Assembly: GCA_905178155.1 (NCBI GenBank)
Contig: CAJINV010000025.1
Span: 102,453-166,452 of the forward strand
From: Amoebophrya sp. A120
Taxonomy: Eukaryota > Sar > Dinophyceae > Syndiniales > Amoebophryaceae
DNA: 64,000 nucleotides
Direction: 5' to 3'
Positions 42,640 through 52,379 of this stretch are shown in pieces. The notes below the pieces were generated by a model. The model had not been told where the DNA came from. It did not search any database and worked only from the letters and a program-made list of their open reading frames with translations. The translations under genes were made by a program, and so were the position numbers. Positions within the stretch are counted from its first letter, which is position 1. The number at the start of each line of letters is the position of its first letter.

Positions 42640-45600
42640 ATGGGCAACACGACTTCTACTGCCCCGGGTTCAACAGCACCGGCTGCTTCGCCCCGTGTAT
42701 GCAATGCAAATATGTCTGGGTCTGGAAATTTGTGATGCTCAGCATGACGTATCGTGAGGAGGCCACAAGTGCTGGCTCAGCATGACAAGTTTCGGAGCTT
42801 CTACGTGTTGCCTATTCTGCATGGCAAACTGCGTTTCTGCATGAGAGAACAAAAGCGGGGCGCTTGGGTAAGGTGCATGACAGATTTCAGAGTCATGCCA
42901 GACAAGCATGACAAACATGCACTCCTCCAGACCGAGACATCTTTTCAGTTCATACCGTGACGTCGTGGACCACGACATTCTTCCCCCTGTATAGATTGCA
43001 AAAGTGTCTGGGTCTGGAAAGTTGGAACTTGTGATGCTCTTTTTGGACTCTAAAAAAATCTGTATTGCATGATCAGCAAGAGGAGTCTAGTTTGTGCTAC
43101 GCGGGGAGGGCGTTTGTCATGCGGAATAGGCATCAGGAAGCCCTCTAAAAATCTGTGATGCTAGTAGGCCATGCATTACAGACAGCCTGGGTCATGCAAA
43201 ATATGCATGACAAATCCGGCAACATTCCAGACCCAGACACTTTTGCATTTGATCCTCTGCTCCCCAGGACCAATCGGTCGCGCAGCAGATTCTTTCCTTC
43301 CTGTCCCCCTTTGACTTTGATGAGGACGACGCCGCCGCCGCTACGCAGCCTACCACCACGGCCTTCCAGCAGCGGCGCGAGGCGAACCGCCGCGCGCGAC
43401 AAACCATATGAATTGCAAATATGTCTGGGTCTGGAAGGTGGTAACTTGTCATGGTAAATCTGAAGCATGCAAAAATCTGTCTTGCATGAGTGCCAAAAGC
43501 TGTCCACTTTCGACCAAGTTGGGAGGGAGTTCCTCATGCAGGATAGGGATGGCAGAGACCTCGCAGAGCCTGTCATGCTAAGTCCCGCATTGCAGACCTC
43601 ATGGGTCATGGAAAATCTGCATGACAAGTCTACACTCTTCCAGACCCAGACATTTTTGCATTTGACAAACCAGCGAGGGGCGCCACCGGCGGGCGCAGAT
43701 GCTGCTGTTATCGCAGGTGAACGACTTCCGCGACATATTACAGTGAAAAATGCCCCCACCGGCCCCCAAAGTTGCAAAAATTTGTGATGCGAAGTTTCCA
43801 AATGAAAACTTTTTGCCATGCATGAAAGGAGTACGAATGAATCTTTCTGATGCAGAGTCTAGGCGTGTATCGCATCGCTTGCATGACAAGCGCCACTCTT
43901 GCTGGTGGGGTCTTTTGCAATACAGATTTTTGCTATTCACGCTTGGAAACCTGTGATGCCGATAGATGCAAGAGGGCAAATGTTTCATTTGGAAAGGTTT
44001 GCAATACAAATGCTCCCAAGTTCGGGAGTGGGGGCATTTTTCACTGTAATGCGACATGCTGACGGATGAGCAACTGGTGGCGATTTCGAACGGCTATCAA
44101 ATGCAAAAATGTCTGCGTCTACAAGATTGCGAGATTTGTCATGTTTGTCTGGCATGACCAAAAAGCTTGTGATGCGTGTCCAAGAAGAGCCCCTTTTGCT
44201 TGTCATGCAAAAACGCAGTTTGTCATGCGAAAAGCGCAACACAAAGAAGCGCAGATATTTCCCATGCTTGCCTGTGCATTACAGAGCATTCACTATTCCC
44301 AACGCAGCATTACAAGTTTCCAGACCCAGACATTTTTGCAGTTGATAACGGCGAGTTTGCGACGACCGGGCGAACGACGACGGCCCCTGCCGCTCCTTTG
44401 GGGGAACAAGAGGACGAAGCTGGAGATGAGGCCGCCACTGTTGGAGAAGATGATGGCGGCGGCGACGAGGGCAACTCAACCACCGCCGACGTTGCGGGCG
44501 AACCCACGGCGACGACAACGAGCATCGGGGCACCAAGGACCTCCTCGCCACCTGGAGCTGCAGTTAACGAAGACCCGGCGGAAGCGAGGACGCAGGGTAG
44601 ACGTGATTCTCAATGCCCACGACACGAGGAACTTTATCGAGACCCGGGCGGGCAAGAAGATGCTGAAATAAGAGGTGCAGTGGGAAGATCATCATCCTCT
44701 GCTACCTTCAGTACCGCCGCCGCAGCAGGAGGGGGAGCTGCCGCTGCGTCCACTTCTTCCCCGCCCACGCGGACCAGGAGTGAAGACGGCACTCCTGCAG
44801 CAGCGTCTACTAGCGACGGCGCGGATCATCCTGCAAGAAATCAGTCCGGTTCAGCTGCAAGCTCCACGGGTGGTGCCGTTTCTGCAACCTCCGGTGCAGC
44901 TTCAGCTCCTTCGGCTGCCGCGTCGTCAGGACGACCAAGTACATCTGTAACATCCACCTCAGCGGTGGAACAAGCGTCATCCAGTTCGTCTTCTACAAGA
45001 ATGGAGGAAAACGCAGCGGGCGAAGATCAACCTAGTGTAACTCTGCCAGTAGAGGAGCAAGGCGCCCGGGGGAGCGGGGAGATATTTAGTACAAGTCAAC
45101 ACAGTGCTGTTCCGCTTCCGGGGACGACGACCAGGAGCGATGACGCAGCAACTGGAGGAGGTGTCCTCAATAATACCAGGACTAGCTCTACAGCGTCCTC
45201 GTCGACCTCCAATATTACAAGAAGCCAGCAACAAGCCTCCGTCGGCTCGCGGCGGCGGCTTCTCTCCGAGCGGCTTTTGGACGCGACGAAGGTCCAGGCA
45301 CCGAAGATGGAGAAACTCGCGGTGGAAGTGAACCAAGTGCACCTACGGCCAGACTCACTCAGGCTGAAAGACGGGATTCGGACTATTCCTGCGCAGGACC
45401 ACGTCTTTCACCCCGGCGCGGCAGACCGGACCCTGTCGTTTCGCTTCGATTGCAGTTCCGAAACCGGGTGCACGGCTTTGGTTTTCTATCCGGTCGAGCT
45501 TGGAGGTGGGGAAGGCGTGGAAGAGGTACTTAGACAATAAACCAAAATCAGGTGTCGTTTGTGACAGAAACAAGAAATAAGTGCCTTTTACTTTATCAGC

Positions 45601-47945
45601 TACAGTGTCTTGTGTTGTGCTGCTCGTATACTTAGAAGAAGTGTCGCGGAGTTTGACGGGTGTATTTCATTATAGCTTTGCTCTCTCGAGAATGTTATTT
45701 CAGTGCGTATCTGAATCTGGAACTGGGCCACCAACTTCAGTCGATTGACCACAACATGCTCGCCATTTCTGTGGAGTGAAGTGCGCGGACACGACGTTCT
45801 TTCTATCCCTCGAAAATATGCATATAGTCGATCTTCTTCCATATCCTTCGTGATCAAGGTACCAAAAGTCGGTCCTGCAAACGGCGGCTCGTCTTGGTCT
45901 TCCACCACATCCTCGAAAATAAACGATGGTCTTGCCTTATCCACTGCATCAAATATTGGGCCTGGCTGTTCTCTGGAAGGTTGCGACTTGTGATGCTGCT
46001 TTAGGTTTATTTGGATTCCGAAAAAATATGTATTGCCGGAGCCACCAGAGTAGGACTCCAGTTTTTGCTCAGCGCAGACGCCATTTCTCATGCTGGCTAA
46101 GCATTAAAACCAAAGGGCGAAAATCTATGCCAGATCACAGACATCCTGACTCATGTAATAAAGGGTGCATGACATCAGACCTTCCGTTCTTCCAGACCCA
46201 GACATATTTGCCTTTGATACGGCTGCGCCAGCTTTTCCTACACGGGGCCCCGGGGTTGCGACATCCCTGCTACCGTGTTGCTGGCCGGCATGTTCTTGAA
46301 GCCACTACAACCGCTGAAGTCTCCTGCAAAGATCTCCTGCCCCGGCGTCCGAGATGAATCTTCGCAGCCTCTGGACGTGCTCGTCGTCCTCCTGCCGGGG
46401 TTCTTATACGAAGAGGAAGAAGATGAATCTACTTCGGTAGTTGATTTACTACACGACTCAGCCGATCAAGCAGAACATCCGGCCACAACAGCTGCAAAAC
46501 AGGAGTTCAGTAAAAACTTCATCCTGCCATGTAGTCGCGGAGGCACCGTCGGCCTGCCGGTGCACCTCCGGGGCGCGGTGGACCACGGCCAGGGCAGCAA
46601 TAGTGACAGCACGAGGTGGACCTCCCCGTCGAGGACATTTTTAGAGACAACAACCCAAATGACTCTCGTTCCCTCCTCTTCTACTTCCTGGCACCCGGTT
46701 GAGAAGTTCCAATTGCAGAGGACCTGCTTGAACGACGAGAAGAATCTGCGTTGGCCCGACCTGCTGCTCAGCCGACCACGGGATTTCTTGTGTGCCGCAG
46801 TAGAAGAAGACCGATGGGCAGGACGACCAGGAGGAGCTCCAAGCGGCCCTTCGTTTATCAAGAATAATAAAACCACCTCCACATCAACTTCTAGTTCTAG
46901 TAGAGCTGTCCACCTCCTGTCCGCGGCGCAACGCACCAAGCCCGTATGAAATGCAAAAATGTCTGGGTCTGGAGAAGTGGAACTTGTGATGCTGTGTTTG
47001 GATTCCAAAGAAATCTGTATTGCATGAGCAGCAAAGGGAATACAATTCTTGCTACGCGGAGTGGGCATTTGTCATGCGAAGCAGGCATCAACAAGCCCTC
47101 AAGAAATCCGTGATGCTAGGGCATGCATCACAGGCATTATGGCTCATGCAAAACGTGCATGACAGGTCTCAGAATCTTCCAGACCCAGACATTTTTGCAA
47201 TTCATAACCCGCCTTTTTCTACGAATCCACCTTCTTCCGCATATTCGTCTCAACCATTGAAGACACGACGGCGGAAAAGAACGGAATGAAGAACACAAGT
47301 GGTTTCTTATCCAAATTGAAACACACAGTGAAGACGCAGAAGCTCCACGTTGGAACGGAGGCGTACTCCCTCCGGGATCTCTATGGGGCGCCGGAACTCC
47401 CACAGGAAGAAGGCGCCGGTCCGACGAGTAGCTCTTTCCAGGCGATAATTGCCGGCGCAGCTGCCGACGAAAGAACATCATCAAGGGCTGCACCTACTTT
47501 AGCTGGATCTTCTTCATCCGCCGATGAAGAACAGATGTTGCAGAACAACAACGGAGGTGGTCCTGGTCCGGCTCTCGAAGATAATCGACCCTCGTCGCCT
47601 TCCGCAGTAGTACCCGCTGGCGTAGCTGTATCGTCGTCAAAAGGTAGTTCACTTCCTGCAGAACCACTGATTAACCATACTTCTTCCACCGCGGAAACAA
47701 TGGAAGATTTCGAGGCCAGCGCCCAACAAGCCTGCATCATCTGCCTCTCGGACCGGCGGAACGTCGTCGTTTTACCCTGCCGGCACATGTGCCTCTGCGA
47801 GCACTGCGCAAAGAAGTTGAGCCAGGTGCGCAGCACTAGCAATGGCGGGCGTCCGCAAAGCAGTATTAAGTGCCCCCTGTGTCGGGAGAAAGTCAGCAGC
47901 TTTCTCGCGGTCGTGTGTGAAGAGGCGAAGTCGGTGCGTTGTTGA
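42640..47945 (+). CDS. MGRN1/LUL-type RING E3 ubiquitin ligase, interrupted by seven introners
   Basis: Starts MGNTTSTAPG, an N-myristoylation signal as in plant LUL ligases. Exons read through introners A12, A13, A14, E1, A15, A16 and A17 plus one unresolved intron after 45520. Short exons include RDVVDHDILPP, DQSVAQQILSFLSPFDFDED, RRAQMLLLSQVNDFRDMLTD and EQLVAISNG. A long low-complexity region follows, then the MGRN1-type domain (VNQVHLRPDSLRLKDG, TLSFRFDCSSETGCTALVFY), KLHVGTEAYSLRDLYGA (family YxLxxIYG motif), and a C-terminal C3HC4 RING (CIICLSDRRN, LPCRHMCLCEHC, KCPLCREKV). RING ligases of this type ubiquitinate membrane cargo. The exon between 45740 and 45937 is the least certain part. 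Confidence 0.75.
42698..42954 (+). mobile_element. Introner A12 (family A)
   Basis: TATGCAATGCAAATATGTCT..CATCTTTTCAGTTCATA; exact direct repeat CCGTG. Confidence 0.92.
42990..43253 (+). mobile_element. Introner A13 (family A)
   Basis: TATAGATTGCAAAAGTGTCT..CACTTTTGCATTTGAT; final A lost, flanks CCCTG/CCTCTG imperfect. Only 35 bp from A12. Confidence 0.87.
43407..43667 (+). mobile_element. Introner A14 (family A)
   Basis: TATGAATTGCAAATATGTCT..TTTTTGCATTTGACA (terminal GATA changed to GACA); exact direct repeat AACCA. Confidence 0.9.
43736..44051 (+). mobile_element. Introner E1 (family E)
   Basis: TATTACAGTGAAAAATGCCC..GGGGGCATTTTTCACTGTAATG; exact direct repeat CGACA. Joins NDFRD to MLTDEQLV. 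Confidence 0.92.
44095..44347 (+). mobile_element. Introner A15 (family A)
   Basis: TATCAAATGCAAAAATGTCT..ATTTTTGCAGTTGATA; exact direct repeat ACGGC. Confidence 0.92.
45938..46219 (+). mobile_element. Introner A16 (family A)
   Basis: Diverged 5' end TATCCACTGCATCAAATATT with GGGCCTGG, standard 3' end TTCCAGACCCAGACATATTT..GATA. No direct repeat. Confidence 0.75.
46945..47206 (+). mobile_element. Introner A17 (family A)
   Basis: TATGAAATGCAAAAATGTCT..TTTTTGCAATTCATA; direct repeat GCCCG/ACCCG. Joins RTKPA to FFYESTFFR. Confidence 0.9.
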
Positions 47946-49812
47946 AATCAATGCCGAGACACTTGTTTGCGAGATTTTTTTTCTGAATACTGTTTCAAAT
48001 TGGCTGCATTTGAGTGTGACAACTTTTTTCCGATCCGTGAAGAAATCACCAGCATCAAGAACTACTTATTTTGCCACTCACTGTGCTGAACAGCCTTTTG
48101 CGAGCACCAGAATCTTCAACAACACTCGCCGGAGCGCTTTGTAGAAGTATAGTAGCAAAAGCACAGAACAATTGAAAATTTTGCAGGCCGCGAGGTGTGA
48201 AGAATGCAAGAGGAACGCGCGGCTCCGCTCCAATCTTCCGAAATTAAGTACACTGTATCTAGACGAAGCGCAATCGCCAGGTCTTGTTCCAAGGCGGGCA
48301 TCGATGCTGAAAGCCGAATCAGTGTGTTGCAAGTTCTTGCCTATTTATTTAGAATTTGTCGCTTGTCCTCTCGTGGTCGACATTTATAATCTCGGTCTTC
48401 GTTCACGTTCGTTGTCTCCAAGTAGTATTTGTAGTCGTGCCTACCACTAAAACTAATACCACAAAAAATCCACATCATTGTCATTGTCGTTGTTCGATGA
48501 AGCTAACAAAATTGGTCGGTTCGTTCATCCACTCTGGTTCATCCTGCCATCGGTGGTAGTACTAAGTACCAAGTATGCCTTTCGAATAAAGCGGTAGAAG
48601 AGCTGGCTCTCGGTCTTCGTGCACACGAAAAAACTTTTCTACAAGACCTTCGTGCACCCAATTCCTGCTTCGTGCGTGTTTTCGGTCATCAAGCGAGCTT
48701 CCCGCCCAGTAACTGTCGCGCATGCAGTCGTACATGATGAGCAGTGGCAAGCTGCCAGGACGTATTAGGTCTAATAACTACAGCTAGACGTAGTTTGGAG
48801 TAGCTTGGCATCCAAACTAAAGTCATGTGTCTTTTATCCTTGTGCCTGTCGACGTACTCCCTTTTTTGAATCGCGACGATTAATACCAGGACCCAACCAT
48901 GATTATTTCGGAACCTCCCATGTTGTTAACCTAGAGTACCACCCATTACGACTGCATGTACACTAAATCAGATTCGCACTTTAGAAATCTTCGGGTACTA
49001 GCGACTTCTTCATTAGCCGCCTCGTTTTCATCATCCCATTCTTAAGCTACCCATGATTTCAGCTTCTAAAATAAGTCCTCCACAACTAACACGACCTTGC
49101 CCACACAAAAAGTACAATCTATCACCACGCGGCCCGGCAATGACGACATGCCGATGTTGACGCAGCTCCGGTTATAGTCAGTTATCCCAGTAGAAAAGCT
49201 AATATCGTAGTACCTAGAAGTGGTGTCTCCTTACAACCACCCCCCTCTTTTAGACAGATTTCTTGAGCTGGTAATTTAGATCCGACGCCGCCTGAGCTGG
49301 AAGTGCTGTAGCTTCCTGTACTTCATCTCGTTTCAACACCGCGGGAAGCCCTGAGCAACTACATGCAGCACCAACGAACAACCAACGTCGAACACGTAAA
49401 ATGGAGGAGCCGCTCGAAACGTCAGCACAGTTGGACGAAACGGACCTATACTTCTCGTAGTACCGTTGGTTCTTTTAAGCTCCTGCTGTCCTCGTTGTGC
49501 TTTCGGGACAAATTATTTTGCAGTAGTACTTCTTCTCGGGAGTTCGAGTTCGTTGCAGTTGGGCAGCAGGAAGCAAGGAGGAGCACTAGGAACAGGACAA
49601 CTCCGAGGCGTGAAGGTACCGCAGATCTTTGCGAGGCGGTTTTAAGTAGGTGCTGATCGAACTTACGGATCTCCCCAGCGGAACACAGCACCACTACTTA
49701 CATCTCAGCATAGGAGGAACATCCTCGATTCCGGGACCGACATCGCAAGCAGATTGGTAGGCGGGGGGAGGAACACTACAGTACTTACTATCCGCCACGA
49801 CCTTGTCCGAAG
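47946..49812. other. No gene seen
   Basis: Intergenic; several short frames on both strands without recognised motifs. Confidence 0.45.
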
Positions 49813-52158
49813 ATGTTGTTCAACAGCAAAAACGATCGTCGGATGAACGACGAGTGGGGCTTCCGTGTATGCACTGCAAATATGTCTTGGTCTGGATTTG
49901 TCATGCGAGAATAGAAGGGCAACAAAATCTGTAATGCATGAATGCGATCATTGGCCACTTGAATCGCCATTGCTATATCGTGCTGGAAGGCGGTCTCCTG
50001 TCATGCGAAATACGGCAGATTCGGATTCCGCAAGAAGGACCTAACATGCAAGACTCAGCATGGCAAATTGTGTGCTTTGATCCAGATTTAGACACATTTG
50101 CATTTGATACCGCAAGCACTTCGACCACCGCGACCAACAAATGAAAGCGCACGAACTCAACGCGGGCATGTTCTCTGCGGACGGACACCACAACCCGGTG
50201 ATCCAGCGCTCGGGGACCGGGCGCAACGCGGAGCTCCGCGGGCAGTACCAGGTACAGGCCAACGCGATGCAGGCCCGGCTGATGGACAAACTGGCGGACA
50301 GACGGGCCGAGATGCACCGGATACCGTATGGAGTTCTCAAATGTTACATTCTCAACTGTTACATGAATTTGTATATGCAAGACTGGCAAAAGTGAAAGGA
50401 GGAAGATTGCGCCCTTTGCATTACAAGTTTGGCGCAGATTTAGATGCTGTCTAGCCCACCTTCCGCAATTTGTCTTGCGAAGCAGCTCGATCATCTGCCG
50501 GCTTAAGGAACTTTTGCATGACAAATTCATGTAACAGTTGAGAAGGTAACGTTTGAGAACGCCATATACCGCAGGTAAACCCTTCCGCCGTCGAAAAGAT
50601 GCGGGTGCTGCACACCCTCGGGATCTATCACTACATGAACAGCTTCGGGTTGTGCTGCTGCTTGTGCTACTTTTCGCCCTTCACCTGCATGATGGGCATG
50701 CTGGTCCGGCAGATCAACCAGTATGAGGATTTTGACGTGATCAAGCACCGGGTCCGGTCCGCGCTGCTCTTTTCGAAGATCGTGCTTGTTGTGTGCGTAT
50801 CCCGTGCAAAAGTATCGTACTCGTAGTATTTGCAATCATGCATTACAAACCTTTTTCTTAAGGTAAATCCGCATTACAAATTTTATTTCTCATGCTGAGG
50901 AAGTTTGTCATGCACATGCTCATGCATTTACACGAGTGCGATACTTTTGCAGTTCATAGTGCGTGTTCGGCATGCTGCCCACGGGGGTCTTTGTTTGTCT
51001 CGCCGCCATCGGCCTGTGGACGGACCGGGGCAACTTCGCGACGAACGTCACCCTGTGGTGGTGGGACGGCCCGATGAAGGGCGCCGGCTTTTCGAGCGAA
51101 AACTCCTGGTTTGTCGCTTTCGCGCTTTTTTCGTTTCTCTCGTTCCTGGTGGCGATCTACGCCGTATACGTTGCTGCGGGCATACACACGAACCTAAAAT
51201 GGCTGTCCGAAAACATAGACCTGCTCCAGGCCGCGGAGGAGATGGCGCCTTGGTTCATATCAAATGCAAAAATGTCTGGGTCTGGAAGAACGCAACTTGT
51301 CATGCTAAATCTGGAATCCAAAAAAGTCTGTATTGCATGAGCAGCAAAGGGAGTGTAATCTTTCCTACGCGGAGAGGGCATTTGTCATGCGGAATAGGCA
51401 CCAAGAAGCCTTCAAAAAATCTGTGATGCTAGGGCATGCATCACAGACATCAGGGCTCAGGCACGACGTGCATGACAAATCTCAGAATCATCCAGACCCA
51501 GACATTTTTGCAATCCATAGTTCATGGGCGACGACTACTGGGGCGACGACCCCACGGGGATCTACGCTTATGACCCCTGGACGGGGCCCCCGAGAGACTC
51601 GAAGGACGATCCCTGGGCGGCGCACCACGTACGCATTGCAAATATCGATGTCTGGGTGGAGTCTGGAATAAACTTGTTTTCTTGCTAGTGTGTGAGGACA
51701 CCTGCATAATTTTTATACAGACTGGCTGCTTGTTGTACGGCATAACAACAGCATGCGAAGTTGTTTTCCTCAGCTGCTTGCGGATTCATTTTCATTGTCG
51801 TTCGCATGTAGCATTACAAACTCAGTATCATAGCACAAAACTGACCAATCGTATTTATGGTTATGCATCACAAATCCTTGTTGTCCTCGAAGTTCCGCAT
51901 CACAAATCCGCACTCAGACAACATATTTGCAATGCATACCACGAGCTGGATGATCACGATGACCACGAGTGGGGTGTCGACGTCACAGCGGATATAAACG
52001 CGGCCGTTCGACAGGCGCAAGAGGAGCACAACTTTCGTGGCGACGAAAAATTGGAAATAAAGATGCGCGTTAGGGAAGACTGGATAGAAGCGAAAGGAGG
52101 TAAGGATTTAACACCGACTTGGTTGGACGACTGCTTACTGTTTACTTTAGTTAGTTAA
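49813..52158 (+). CDS. Multi-pass membrane protein, unknown family
   Basis: Starts MLFNSKNDRRMNDEWGF; exons join across introners A18, G1, B6, A19 and A20 in one frame. The N-terminal 90 residues are hydrophilic (QMKAHELNAGMFSADGHHNP). A Cys-rich hydrophobic stretch (SFGLCCCLCYFSPFTCMMGM) is followed by three clear membrane segments (LLFSKIVLVVCVFGM, GVFVCLAAIGLW, WFVAFALFSFLSFLVAIYAV) and an acidic, Trp/Tyr-rich cytoplasmic tail (MGDDYWGDDPTGIYAYDPWT, HHELDDHDDHEWG). The frame ends at 52158. No family recognised. Every introner junction keeps the frame, so the gene is probably functional. Confidence 0.7.
49868..50109 (+). mobile_element. Introner A18 (family A)
   Basis: TATGCACTGCAAATATGTCT..ACACATTTGCATTTGATA; flanks CCGTG/CCGCA imperfect. 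Joins EWGFR to KHFDHRDQQ. Confidence 0.88.
50327..50566 (+). mobile_element. Introner G1 (family G, single copy here)
   Basis: Long inverted repeat of about 45 bp: TATGGAGTTCTCAAATGTTA at the left and the mirrored AACGTTTGAGAACGCCATA at the right; exact direct repeat TACCG. Joins MHRIP to QVNPSAVEK. Confidence 0.92.
50798..50958 (+). mobile_element. Introner B6 (family B)
   Basis: TATCCCGTGCAAAAGTATCG..GATACTTTTGCAGTTCATA; exact direct repeat GTGCG. Joins VVCV to FGMLPTGV inside the membrane region. Confidence 0.93.
51258..51519 (+). mobile_element. Introner A19 (family A)
   Basis: TATCAAATGCAAAAATGTCT..TTTTTGCAATCCATA; exact direct repeat GTTCA. Joins APWF to MGDDYWG. Confidence 0.93.
51630..51938 (+). 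mobile_element. Introner A20 (family A, diverged)
   Basis: TACGCATTGCAAATATCGAT..ACATATTTGCAATGCATA; exact direct repeat CCACG. Joins WAAHH to ELDDHDDHE. Confidence 0.88.
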
Positions 52159-52379
52159 ACTACTTTTTATCGTCAGCGCCAGCAACGTCCTCTAAAAGAG
52201 TAAAAGTGGACTAACATTATTTCAACCAAAACACTCGTCGGAGGTCCGAGTTATCGAGCGTCTAGCGCAGACCTTTTGCTGCGGTAGGGTTCAAAGTGGA
52301 CTCCTCACCGCCTTCGCTGATTTCGGTTTTTCGTGAGGAACGCGAGACAAAAGCAGCATTTTAACAGCACGCGTTGAGC

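Noticed and set aside
44066-44671. Plus-strand frame 44066-44671 ending VILNAHDTRNFIETRAGKKM
   Set aside because: Coding-like at its end, but it runs through introner A15, and the alternative frame joins both sides of the element and leads into the MGRN1-type domain. Kept in mind as a possible frameshift.
45600-46091. Minus-strand frame of 163 codons near the RING gene
   Set aside because: Crosses introner A16 and has no recognisable domain; the plus-strand gene spans the region.
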